Positions 1 through 6,773 of a stretch of 12,742 bases of DNA are shown here, in pieces. Each line of letters opens with the position of its first letter. The first letter of the stretch is position 1. Below the pieces are notes generated by a model. It ran no database searches, was not told the DNA's origin, and saw only the letters and a list, made by a program, of their open reading frames with translations. Made by a program: the position numbers and the translations under genes. Source of the stretch: an uncultured cyanobacterium. GTDB lineage: Bacteria; Cyanobacteriota; Cyanobacteriia; Phormidesmidales; Phormidesmidaceae. The stretch spans positions 1-12,742 of the forward strand of contig CALHGI010000407.1 in NCBI GenBank assembly GCA_938029995.1, in the 5' to 3' direction.

Positions 1-252
1 TGAAATAGAAACGGAATATCTCGAAATATTTGGAGTATTTTACAGCATCTTTTTCGACGATTCTAATCAGCTTGATTGTAAGTATTCATTCACAAAAACT
101 CCACAGCTTCTGACATCACACCAGCGACGACTTCACTGCCCAGGGAATCATACAGCCAATAACGCTTGTATTAATTCCCCATCATCGATACTCTTGAGCA
201 GCTAAAGTATCTACCAAACTTACCTGAAACAACTGCTTAAACGCATAGGCCT
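1..252. other. Left-edge stretch without a convincing gene
   Basis: This AT-rich stretch precedes recJ. A + frame is open from base 2 to a TAA at 203-205, but its predicted residues show no family features and 67 open codons are not remarkable in AT-rich DNA. It could be the tail of a gene starting outside the window, but I cannot support that. I see no clear promoter, terminator or RNA gene. A stop codon at 238-240, in the recJ frame, limits how far upstream recJ can begin. Confidence 0.5.
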
Positions 253-3200
253 TTGACCGAGACCAACACCACCTCCCTCGCCACACCAGAATCCGTCCAG
301 CCACGGTTTCCCCAGCAGCGCTGGCAAATTTTTCCGCACCAGGCACAGCAGGCGCAGCGCATGGCCACCGTGACCCAGCTGTCACCCCTCATAGCCCAGG
401 TATTGATCAACCGAGGCATTCACACCCCAGAGCAAGCATGGCTGTACCTCGACCCTGAAACCCAGCAACTCCCGTCACCGCTGGATGAATTTCCCGATCT
501 AGCCCAAAGTGTTGAATTGTTGACCACCGCCATTGAACAGGGCCAAAAAATTGCAATTTGTGGTGACTATGATGCCGATGGGATGACGAGTACGGCCCTT
601 TTGCTACGGGCACTGTGGCACCTAGGAGCCGACGCCCATTACGCCATTCCGAGTCGGATGCAAGAGGGCTATGGCATCAACACTCGCATTGTGGAAGACT
701 TCCATGCCGATGGCATCGGCCTCATCCTCACCGTCGATAACGGCATTGCAGCCTATGAACCCATTGCCAGAGCCATAGAGCTAGGTCTCACGGTCATTAT
801 TACGGACCACCACGATCTGCCAGAACAACTGCCCCCTGCCCAAGCAATTCTCAACCCCAAACTGTTGCCCACCAGCTCCCCCTACTATGGTGTGGCCGGT
901 GTGGGGGTGGCCTATATTCTGGCGGTGTGCCTAGCCCAGGCTCTACAACGTACCCAGGATCTCACCGCATCCTCCTTAGAGTTGTTTACCCTCGGCACCA
1001 TTGCGGATCTGGCTCCCCTAGTGGGAGTCAATCGTCGCTGGGTACGGCGAGGCCTACAGCTGTTGCCCAAGTCTCGCATTCCTGGCATTCAAGCCCTAAT
1101 TGAAGTAGCGGGACTAGACCAGGGTAACAAGGCGTTAAAACCCGAAGCTATTGGCTTTCGCCTGGGACCACGGATCAATGCGGTGGGCCGCATTGCTGAC
1201 CCCCAAATTGTGATCGATATGCTGACCACTGAGGACGTGGGAACAGCGTTACAGCGGGCCATGCAATGCGAAGAAACCAATACTTTGCGGCAGCGCATGT
1301 GTGAACTGATTGAAACCCAAGCCATCGATTGGTGTGAAGCACAACAGGCCCAGGGAAAACTCAATTTGCAAAAAGAGCGGGTGCTCGTAGTGGTACAACC
1401 CGAGTGGCACCATGGGGTAATTGGCATTGTGGCCTCCCGTTTGGTAGAGCGCTACGGCGTCCCCGTGTTTATCGGCACCTATGAAGATAAGGACAAAAAA
1501 GAGATTCGAGGTTCTGCCCGCAGTATTCCTGAATTTAATGTCTTTGAAGCGCTGCAAGCCTGTGATGATTTATTAGGTAAATATGGTGGTCACCGCGCCG
1601 CCGGGGGCTTTACCTTTGCAGCGAAAAATCTGCGCCAGGTTACGGCCCGACTCAGCCATGTGGCCTGTCAGCAGCTCCAGCCCGAATATCTCAAACCTCT
1701 CGTCACCGTAGATACCGAAGCCAATCTGGCGGATATCACCCTATCGCTCTACGAACAAATCGATTGTCTTCACCCCTGTGGCATTCAAAACAACGAGCCC
1801 GTCTTTTGGACTCCCATGGTGAATGTGATTGAACAACAGGTTATTGGCAAAGATCGTAAACATCTAAAGCTCACCCTGGCCCACACCCATCCAGGCACCC
1901 ACCAGGTCACCTCCATTAAGGCCTTAGCCTGGCGCTGGGCAGAATATCACCCATTGCCGCACCAGGTCGATATTGCCTATAAAATTCGACTGAATGAATG
2001 GCAAGGACGACGGTCAATAGAGATCGAGCTGGTGGGGATAAAACTAGCCCAACCCGATTTAGCAACAACCTCCATCCCACCCTGGTCCGAAACAGCGGAG
2101 CGACCAGTCGTATCCCCCCAGGTAGCACCGCCTCCAGAGCGATCAGCGGTGTCCCCCCAGGCAGCACCACCACCAGAACTGCCTCCGGTACCAGGCAAAG
2201 TCACCGAGGCTGCCCTCCCCATAGCGCCCGACTCCATGTCATATCAGGCGGGTCAGATGCCCCAGGTGCCCTCCCCTGACACATCTGCACTCCATGCGGA
2301 ATTCTTTTATGGCAAACGGCGGTACATCAGCACCATTGAACAAGATAACAATGCACCGGAACTGAAGGTTCGCAATGGCGAAGGACAGGTTCTCGTCGTT
2401 CAGCTGACTCAACGACGGGGGGTGTTGTACGTCCCGGGAGAGAACGCTGAGGTGGTTGATTTATCAGACACCCATTACTTTAATCTGTTGCGGGCCGGGC
2501 TAAATGCCCTAGAAATTAAACAGAAAAACAGCTTACTGATTCATAAGGATGATCTGTTGGCGGAAAAAGACCAGCTCCTGACGGAAAAGGACGGTCAAAT
2601 TGCTAACCTCCATCAGCAAATCCAGATTTTAGAAGACAAAATCACCCAGCTATCCACGGAAAAGCAAACGGCGTTTCAAGCACTACAAACTGAACTGCAA
2701 CAGCAACAGGTGGCTATTGCCGACCAAGAAGCCCACATTGTTCAACTCCAAACAGAGAAACCACAGCGGACGATACCCCCACCGGCACCGAGTGTCATTA
2801 AGCAAGAGGTGCGTAATGTCCTAGGGGACAGTGTGTGGTTCTGTATTCAGCCCGACTCGCAAAAAGATGTGTGTGCAGCCTATCGCAACCATCACATGCT
2901 GCAATCCGATGGAGCCGATCCAGATATTGCAGACTACTCTGAAGCTGGCATTCGCCTTAGTTTTGCGGTCGAGCGGGAAGTGATGCAGCCGTTTTTTCTA
3001 GATCTGTATGACTTTGTGCGGTTGGAAGGGGTATCCACCATGGGCAGCATTGAGCTAGGTCCACAGAGCAAATATCACCTAGGAATGCTGCCACCCTTAC
3101 TGGCAGAGCAATGGCAGACTTTGGACCGAGAGGCATTGACCCAACAACAGACGGTACCTGACAAACAGCTTTACCGGTCTATGAAAACGAAAAATAAGTT

Positions 3201-3441
3201 GAGTAGTCGAGAACGTGAGTTGCTGATGGAATTTTTGGACCAGTGGGAGCATCCCATGGCCGTTTGCTTTGGTAAAAAAGGGAAGCAATCGGCGGCAAGT
3301 TTGGACCAAATTAGTCATTTACGCAATATTGCGGCCCATGGAGAAAGTTTTTTGTATGAGTGGCACTATACCCTTCTGCATCAATTAGTAGTGGGAAACG
3401 CAAATCGCCGGGGATTATTTCGGCAGATATACGGAGGTTAA
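253..3441 (+). CDS. recJ: RecJ single-strand 5'-3' exonuclease with long C-terminal fusion
   Basis: The 1062-residue product has the DHH-family nuclease core. DYDADG lies at residues 105-110 and DHHD at 185-188, both supplying metal-binding aspartates and histidines. The DHHA1 nucleotide-binding signature GGHRAAGG is at 445-452. RecJ degrades single-stranded DNA 5' to 3' in RecFOR recombination, base-excision and mismatch repair. The start is the TTG at 253: an in-frame stop lies at 238-240, no ATG occurs before 361, and starting there would remove the N-terminal RWQI region typical of cyanobacterial RecJ. The ordinary core and OB-like region end near residue 610. A Pro-rich linker (about 610-680) follows, then a module at 680-756 that I remember from other cyanobacterial RecJ proteins, a heptad-rich coiled coil (757-836), a short Pro spacer and a domain at 848-1062. 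The last contains RNIAAH at 1024-1029, a pattern like the Rx4-6H of HEPN RNases. RecJ identity is certain; the nature of the last domain is inferred. Confidence 0.95.
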   Translation: MTETNTTSLATPESVQPRFPQQRWQIFPHQAQQAQRMATVTQLSPLIAQVLINRGIHTPEQAWLYLDPETQQLPSPLDEFPDLAQSVELLTTAIEQGQKIAICGDYDADGMTSTALLLRALWHLGADAHYAIPSRMQEGYGINTRIVEDFHADGIGLILTVDNGIAAYEPIARAIELGLTVIITDHHDLPEQLPPAQAILNPKLLPTSSPYYGVAGVGVAYILAVCLAQALQRTQDLTASSLELFTLGTIADLAPLVGVNRRWVRRGLQLLPKSRIPGIQALIEVAGLDQGNKALKPEAIGFRLGPRINAVGRIADPQIVIDMLTTEDVGTALQRAMQCEETNTLRQRMCELIETQAIDWCEAQQAQGKLNLQKERVLVVVQPEWHHGVIGIVASRLVERYGVPVFIGTYEDKDKKEIRGSARSIPEFNVFEALQACDDLLGKYGGHRAAGGFTFAAKNLRQVTARLSHVACQQLQPEYLKPLVTVDTEANLADITLSLYEQIDCLHPCGIQNNEPVFWTPMVNVIEQQVIGKDRKHLKLTLAHTHPGTHQVTSIKALAWRWAEYHPLPHQVDIAYKIRLNEWQGRRSIEIELVGIKLAQPDLATTSIPPWSETAERPVVSPQVAPPPERSAVSPQAAPPPELPPVPGKVTEAALPIAPDSMSYQAGQMPQVPSPDTSALHAEFFYGKRRYISTIEQDNNAPELKVRNGEGQVLVVQLTQRRGVLYVPGENAEVVDLSDTHYFNLLRAGLNALEIKQKNSLLIHKDDLLAEKDQLLTEKDGQIANLHQQIQILEDKITQLSTEKQTAFQALQTELQQQQVAIADQEAHIVQLQTEKPQRTIPPPAPSVIKQEVRNVLGDSVWFCIQPDSQKDVCAAYRNHHMLQSDGADPDIADYSEAGIRLSFAVEREVMQPFFLDLYDFVRLEGVSTMGSIELGPQSKYHLGMLPPLLAEQWQTLDREALTQQQTVPDKQLYRSMKTKNKLSSRERELLMEFLDQWEHPMAVCFGKKGKQSAASLDQISHLRNIAAHGESFLYEWHYTLLHQLVVGNANRRGLFRQIYGG
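2098..2175 (+). repeat. 39-bp tandem duplication in the recJ linker
   Basis: Two adjacent 39-bp units (2098-2136 and 2137-2175) encode two 13-residue copies in the Pro-rich linker, ERPVVSPQVAPPP and ERSAVSPQAAPPP. They are in frame and diverged at several positions. They look like linker expansion between the nuclease core and the C-terminal modules, not a functional motif. Confidence 0.85.
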
Positions 3442-3473
3442 ACCACTAATTCAGGAACCTATCTGTCAAGACC

Positions 3474-3701
3474 TGTGGATAACTTATTTGCCTTAATCCA
3501 CCCCAAAGGAACCGTGGATAGGAGAAATATAAAGATAGCTAAAAAATTTGGATTTCAATGCTTTGAGTGCTTTCAGCTGCGGACATCGGTTGAGCGACAT
3601 ATCATAATTTACTGATGATAGTGAATCTGTTTTAACCGTTCTAAAAATTTTCCACACGTTTTCCACAGAGTTTTCCACAGCCCCCGGCCATTTCTTCCAC
3701 G
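3474..3701. other. DnaA-box cluster (candidate oriC or DnaA-controlled site)
   Basis: Three exact TTTTCCACA boxes lie in tandem on the + strand at 3648-3656, 3659-3667 and 3671-3679, with starts 11 and 12 bp apart, close to one helical turn. An exact TTATCCACA, the classical bacterial consensus, is on the minus strand at 3474-3482. Weaker two-mismatch relatives occur near 3494-3502, at 3513-3521 (minus) and 3693-3701. TTTTCCACA is the DnaA-box form reported for cyanobacterial origins. Four exact matches to TTWTCCACA in about 210 bp are far more than the roughly 0.003 expected by chance. The absence of dnaA or dnaN in the window leaves open whether this is oriC or a DnaA-titration or regulatory site. 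Confidence 0.75.
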
Positions 3702-3738
3702 TTGCATAAATAGAGCACGTCGTCCGTAATTCAGTCGA

Positions 3739-3754
3739 GAAAAAATATTTTTTC
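3739..3754. repeat. 16-bp perfect A/T palindrome
   Basis: GAAAAAATATTTTTTC reads the same on both strands and lies about 60 bp right of the tandem DnaA boxes. Such tracts are easily unwound or bent and could serve as part of a DNA-unwinding element. This role is inference only. Confidence 0.55.
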
Positions 3755-3921
3755 CTTGACCGCGCCGGATCAGTGCACGGGGATCAAAACAGACTATTTG
3801 TACGGATATGGGCGAATAGCTGAGAAAACCCTAAGTTTTCATGGTCTATAGACTCTGGTTCAGGCAACGTTATTCAACGAAATCTACAGTCATGTGAGTC
3901 GGGCTGCCTAAAATGGGGACC

Positions 3922-3953
3922 CTGAGCCTGTGTGTCGATGTACACATGCTCAG
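3922..3953. other. Imperfect hairpin in the recJ-TPR intergenic region
   Basis: CTGAGC (3922-3927) pairs with GCTCAG (3948-3953), and TGTGT (3931-3935) pairs with ACACA (3942-3946), leaving a six-base loop and a small internal loop. No T-run follows on either strand, so it does not look like an intrinsic terminator. It may be a leader structure, a protein-binding site or chance. Confidence 0.4.
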
Positions 3954-4130
3954 AGGGGAGATGCCGATGGATTTGAAGAGTAGTATTTTTCAGAAGTCAA
4001 TACTTATCCTGGCGGTAAAAGGGTGTGATTGGTATCAATCCCAATCTCGTGTCCGGCCTTTATCCTTAATATTTGTATAACTGATTCATACCACCCTGTG
4101 TGCTGCTGCCGTATAAATACATAGATACCT

Positions 4131-5285
4131 ATGATTAGTGGTCAAGTTATTGATATTGCCAGTGTGAATAACCTATCCCACGAGCAGGACGATCGCTATC
4201 GGCTGGAAATCAACATTTGCGATCGCGTCATCAAACGCTATCCCTACCATTATCAAGCCTGGAACTATCGCAGTTATCTATTAGCCAGCGTCGGTCAATA
4301 TGAAGCGGCCGCAGAAAGTTATCGTCACACACTGTCCTTAAAAGCGACAGAGCATCGCGTATGGTGTAACTACGGTGCAGTACTTGAGAAGCTAGAAGCC
4401 TTAGACGAAGCGTCTAGATGTTTCAACAAAGCTTTAAAGCAGTCCCCAGGCTATTTCAAAGCCCAGTACCGCAAAAGCAAAAATCTGCATCGCAGGGCGC
4501 TATATGGTGAAGCCGTGGTGAGTTACGAGCAGGCAATTCAGTTGCGACCTGACTTTTATAAAGTTTGGTACTATCGCGGCAAAGCACTTCTACAGCTCAA
4601 CCGCACCGAACAAGCCATTACCAGCCTAAGCAAAGCCACCGAACTCTACGATGGCGATAGTAGGGTCTGGATGATTTTGGGCCGCACCCTGCTACACGAG
4701 CAACAACCCCAAGCAGCCTTAAATGCCTTAAATCAGGCCCTACGCATCGAGCCCAACCATGCCACCGCCTGGAGCTACCACGCCTCAGCCCTCAAAGATC
4801 TAGGCCATTTACAAGAAGCCTTTACCAGTCTTGAAAGAGCCGTCACCTTAGAACCCGAAGATTCCCGCCTGTGGCATCTCCGTGGCCTAGCCCTGTTAGA
4901 GCTGGATCAACTAGAAACCGCCAAGGAAAGTTTCACCACATCCTTAAAAATCAATGCCTATAACTACCAAGGATGGCTAGCCATAGGCTGGGCACTACAA
5001 AAGATGGAGAGCTATGGCCTCGCCATTGAAGCCTATGATAAATCCCTCGCCATTGAACCCGATCAGCCCTTTGCCTTTTATAACCAAGCCCGGTGCCATG
5101 CCCGTTTAGGCCATGATCTATGGGCATTAGAGCATTTGAACCGCGCCATGTCACTGGACCCCAACATTTACACTGAGCGAGCCCACGCCGATCCACTGCT
5201 ACAGTCTATTTTGAAAGATATGCAAGACAACGACAGTGGCGAAGATCTCGAAGCCGTAGAACGAATTGACTTCGATGCTGAATAA
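4131..5285 (+). CDS. Tetratricopeptide-repeat (TPR) protein
   Basis: The 384-residue protein is almost entirely TPR repeats, about ten units from residue 22 to 360. They carry the usual spacing of W/Y, G/A, A and P, for example the repeats ending in QLRPD, RIEPN, TLEPE, AIEPD and SLDPN. A short acidic tail follows. There is no signal peptide or membrane segment, so it is probably a cytoplasmic protein-protein scaffold. Its partner and process cannot be told. The ATG at 4131 has no Shine-Dalgarno and lies only some 14 bp after a TATAAA; the mRNA may have a very short leader, or the start may be slightly different. An HIP1 octamer lies inside at 4219-4226. The gene stands alone and ends just before a strong terminator. 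Confidence 0.88.
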   Translation: MISGQVIDIASVNNLSHEQDDRYRLEINICDRVIKRYPYHYQAWNYRSYLLASVGQYEAAAESYRHTLSLKATEHRVWCNYGAVLEKLEALDEASRCFNKALKQSPGYFKAQYRKSKNLHRRALYGEAVVSYEQAIQLRPDFYKVWYYRGKALLQLNRTEQAITSLSKATELYDGDSRVWMILGRTLLHEQQPQAALNALNQALRIEPNHATAWSYHASALKDLGHLQEAFTSLERAVTLEPEDSRLWHLRGLALLELDQLETAKESFTTSLKINAYNYQGWLAIGWALQKMESYGLAIEAYDKSLAIEPDQPFAFYNQARCHARLGHDLWALEHLNRAMSLDPNIYTERAHADPLLQSILKDMQDNDSGEDLEAVERIDFDAE

Positions 5286-5293
5286 ACAACCAT

Positions 5294-5335
5294 AAAACTG
5301 TAGCGGTGCTCAATTGAACACCGCTGCAGTTTTAT
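5294..5335. terminator. Bidirectional intrinsic terminator between TPR gene and tRNA-Ala
   Basis: A long near-perfect inverted repeat joins AAAACTG (5294-5300) with CAGTTTT (5327-5333) and AGCGGTG (5302-5308) with CACCGCT (5319-5325) around a TCAATTGA core. Terminal T tracts appear on both strands. It begins 9 bp after the TPR stop and lies just past the 3' end of the minus-strand tRNA, so it can terminate both converging transcripts. Confidence 0.85.
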
Positions 5336-5340
5336 TTAAA

Positions 5341-5413
5341 TGGAGCTAAGCGGGCTCGAACCGCTGACCCCCTGCATGCCATGCAGGTGCTCTACCAGCT
5401 GAGCTATAGCCCC
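5341..5413 (-). tRNA. tRNA-Ala(GGC)
   Basis: The minus strand folds as a complete 73-nt tRNA. The acceptor stem GGGGCTA/TAGCTCC contains the G3-U70 wobble pair that identifies alanine tRNA, followed by discriminator A. D arm GCTC...GAGC, anticodon stem CCTGC/GCAGG and loop ATGGCAT give anticodon GGC, reading GCC codons. The T arm carries TTCGAGC between AGCGG and CCGCT. No 3' CCA is encoded, so it must be added enzymatically. Transcription ends at the adjacent hairpin terminator. Confidence 0.97.
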
Positions 5414-5470
5414 TTGGGTCTAATTAATAATCACTTGCCACGTAGCTTACCGTCAAGCATCTCACGCAAG

Positions 5471-5504
5471 TTTGGCTGCTTAGCCCCAAAAATGGGGAGC
5501 CAAA
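5471..5504. other. Hairpin between rbp and tRNA-Ala
   Basis: TTTGGCT (5471-5477) pairs with AGCCAAA (5498-5504), and an inner CCCC/GGGG pair closes a short A-rich loop, with a bulge on the left arm. It sits 10 bp from the stronger stem at 5514-5551. It may be part of the rbp 3' end or of a separate small transcript. Confidence 0.45.
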
Positions 5505-5513
5505 CCTCTGAAA

Positions 5514-5551
5514 CTAAAAGAGTTCAGACTGTGATGCCTGAACTCTTTTAG
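5514..5551 (-). terminator. Probable terminator of the RRM gene
   Basis: A perfect 14-bp stem joins CTAAAAGAGTTCAG (5514-5527) and CTGAACTCTTTTAG (5538-5551), with a ten-base loop. Read on the minus strand, the second arm ends in CTTTTAG followed by TTT, which resembles an intrinsic terminator. It lies about 95 bp beyond the rbp stop. The distance suggests a sizeable 3' UTR, also containing a GGGCGAT/ATCGCCC pair at 5551-5557 and 5606-5612. Confidence 0.6.
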
Positions 5552-5628
5552 GGCGATCTAGCCGATGGAACTAGACAGGTAAAAATGACTGAAAGTCACC
5601 ATTTAATCGCCCATACGTAGACGCAATC

Positions 5629-5646
5629 AACACCATTACTGGTGTT
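5629..5646 (-). other. Small hairpin directly after the rbp stop
   Basis: AACACCA (5629-5635) and TGGTGTT (5640-5646) form a 7-bp stem with a TTAC loop, abutting the rbp stop codon. No T-run follows on the minus strand, so it may protect the mRNA 3' end instead of terminating transcription. Confidence 0.4.
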
Positions 5647-5931
5647 TTAACGCCTGCCACCAAATGAACCACCACCACCACCGCGATTTTCACGGGGCTT
5701 AGCTTTATTAACCTTAAGGTCGCGTCCCATCCAATCTGCACCGTCTAGAGCTTCAATGGCAGCTGTTTCTTCTTCTTCAGTACTCATTTCTACAAAACCA
5801 AAACCGCGCATGCGACCAGTTTCGCGATCAGTGGGGAGCTGAACGCGCTTAACGGTGCCATACTCTGCAAAGACAGCTGTGAGATCAGCGTCTGTAACGT
5901 CATAGGACAGATTGCCCACATAAACTGACAT
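5647..5931 (-). CDS. Small RRM RNA-binding protein with Gly-rich tail (Rbp family)
   Basis: The 94-residue product is a single RNA-recognition motif with RNP2 VYVGNL at residues 3-8 and RNP1 RGFGFVEM at 42-49. A short basic, Gly-rich tail follows (about 80-94, ending FGGRR). This is the layout of cyanobacterial Rbp proteins, which bind RNA and in several species are induced by cold. The frame stays open upstream to 6039, but the ATG at 5931 is chosen: it starts the RRM exactly as in the family and GGAG lies 10 bp before it. The 5' leader may be long, as in other cold-induced rbp genes, but I could not fix a promoter. Which paralogue it is cannot be decided here. Confidence 0.93.
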   Translation of the reverse strand: MSVYVGNLSYDVTDADLTAVFAEYGTVKRVQLPTDRETGRMRGFGFVEMSTEEEETAAIEALDGADWMGRDLKVNKAKPRENRGGGGGSFGGRR

Positions 5932-6142
5932 GGATAATTTTCTCCAAAACTTAAAGGATATGTAGAGGGAAGGTTCGGAGAGGAGGCTGTCAATGGAAAA
6001 ACGTGAAAACTCGTTAATACTAAAAACAAGAAATACCAACCGATCTTTATTCTCTGCGACTCATCATATCTAAGAAATCACCGATTGAACGAATTTAATC
6101 GACTGAATGGCATCTGAATCACAATTAGCTCTAAACACAAAT

Positions 6143-6170
6143 GCACTGCCACCTAGCAAGGTGGCAGTGC
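6143..6170 (-). terminator. Probable terminator of the psb34-psb35 unit
   Basis: GCACTGCCAC (6143-6152) and GTGGCAGTGC (6161-6170) form a perfect 10-bp GC-rich stem with an eight-base loop. On the minus strand it is followed by ATTTGTGTTT, a weak T-rich tract. It lies about 80 bp after the psb35-like stop and before the upstream region of rbp, where a terminator is expected. Confidence 0.65.
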
Positions 6171-6219
6171 GCACGGGTCATAACCCTAGATTTTCGGTGA
6201 AATGAGCCCTAAGTGCAGG

Positions 6220-6246
6220 TTAAACCCACAGAATTAAACCCACAGA
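6220..6246. repeat. 13-bp direct repeat after the psb35-like stop
   Basis: TTAAACCCACAGA occurs twice (6220-6232 and 6234-6246), one base apart, immediately beyond the stop codon of the psb35-like gene. It may be a local slippage duplication; no function is evident. Confidence 0.7.
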
Positions 6247-6247
6247 G

Positions 6248-6478
6248 TTAACTATTGGCCATTTTGCTGGTGAAAGCGTCACCGGCAACGGGATAAATGC
6301 GCTCGTTGAAGTCCGTTTCACGACCTGTTACAAGCTTAGAAAGGCTATCGAAACCTTCAGAGTTCCAATTGCGCTCGTGGATAGGCTTAGACTGCTCGCC
6401 AAAGAAATAGGCTTGAGTACCAATAATGGATGCAGCGACCCAACCAACAAGAATGACAGCGAACAAGATACCAAACAT
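6248..6478 (-). CDS. Small thylakoid protein, probable photosystem II assembly protein Psb35
   Basis: The 76-residue protein has one N-terminal hydrophobic helix (about residues 2-22). A conserved-looking stretch follows, YFFGEQSKPIHERNW (about 24-38), then a polar tail. This pattern matches what I remember of the cyanobacterial Psb35 family (Synechocystis Ssl2148), which stabilises the CP47 assembly module with its high-light-inducible proteins. The ATG at 6478 has AGGAG seven bases upstream. It is the second gene after psb34, 70 bp downstream and in the same orientation, so a shared transcript and role are likely. The membrane topology is visible in the sequence; the name rests on memory of the family and is moderately sure. 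Confidence 0.68.
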   Translation of the reverse strand: MFGILFAVILVGWVAASIIGTQAYFFGEQSKPIHERNWNSEGFDSLSKLVTGRETDFNERIYPVAGDAFTSKMANS

Positions 6479-6548
6479 AATGTGTCTCCTAATTTTAAAA
6501 CGTGTTTTGAAGCGACGGGTCGTTGATGATCGACATGCCCTGAATGGC

Positions 6549-6719
6549 TTAGCTAACGACTAGAGCTGTCATGGTCAATACGCTGAGGAGCAATATGGCT
6601 AGGCCACCTTGCAGCATGTACTGGCGTTGCTGTTCAGGGGAAGGGGAAGTGGCGAGGTACATGGCAGGCTCAGTTGCGTAGTTGTTGAGCCGTCCTGTTT
6701 CGTCAGTGGTGGTGTACAT
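6549..6719 (-). CDS. psb34: Psb34-like photosystem II assembly protein (56 aa)
   Basis: This short gene reads from ATG at 6719 to TAA at 6549-6551. The N-terminal arm carries TTDETGRLNNYATEPAMY, matching the conserved Psb34 arm (YTT-E-GRLNNFA-EP-Y), which resembles the stromal arm of Hlip proteins. A Gln-rich link and a single transmembrane helix (about residues 37-55) follow. Psb34 (Synechocystis Ssl1498) binds CP47-containing photosystem II intermediates and modulates Hlip binding. Its length fits the family. The Shine-Dalgarno is weak (AAGG about 10 bp upstream). It lies directly downstream of an RpaB-type HLR1 site and a good promoter, implying light-intensity control. An overlapping longer frame at 6599-6802 has no such features and is rejected. 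Confidence 0.85.
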   Translation of the reverse strand: MYTTTDETGRLNNYATEPAMYLATSPSPEQQRQYMLQGGLAILLLSVLTMTALVVS

Positions 6720-6750
6720 AATCTGATGCCTTTTTTTATCAGTTTGCTCT

Positions 6751-6768
6751 TATGTAAATTAATGTAAC
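6751..6768 (-). promoter_or_regulatory. HLR1 motif (RpaB-binding site) before psb34
   Basis: On the minus strand GTTACATTAATTTACATA fits the HLR1 consensus (G/T)TTACA(T/A)(T/A)-N2-(G/T)TTACA(T/A)(T/A) at every position. It lies 5 bp downstream of the -10 box and covers the expected transcription start. HLR1 is bound by the response regulator RpaB. A site overlapping the start usually represses under low light and releases in high light, as for hli genes. Confidence 0.85.
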
Positions 6769-6773
6769 GCAAA

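Larger units (their letters stand above)
3442..4130. other. 689-bp gene-free region, candidate origin region
   Basis: No supported gene lies between recJ and the TPR gene. From left to right it holds DnaA boxes at 3474-3701, an AT-rich tract at about 3598-3655 just before the three tandem boxes, the 16-bp A/T palindrome at 3739-3754 and an imperfect hairpin at 3922-3953. The only long minus-strand frame (3493-3678) runs through the DnaA boxes and has no family features, so it is not taken as a gene. The part from about 3960 to 4130 should carry the promoter of the downstream TPR gene; a TATAAA at 4112-4117 is the only -10-like element noticed and it lacks a good -35. Confidence 0.6.

Noticed and set aside
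2..205. Open + strand frame at the left edge, 67 codons
   Set aside because: No family features, AT-rich, no start in the window; open length is plausible by chance. Could still be the tail of a gene outside.
3493..3678. 61-codon minus frame in the recJ-TPR intergenic region
   Set aside because: It consists of the DnaA-box and AT-rich DNA and shows no protein-like composition.
3739..3754. A/T palindrome as an intrinsic terminator of recJ
   Set aside because: It lies 300 bp beyond the stop and has no GC-rich stem.
5932..6039. Upstream extension of the RRM protein by 36 residues
   Set aside because: The extension is hydrophobic and unlike the family, whereas the ATG at 5931 has GGAG at good spacing and starts the RRM exactly.
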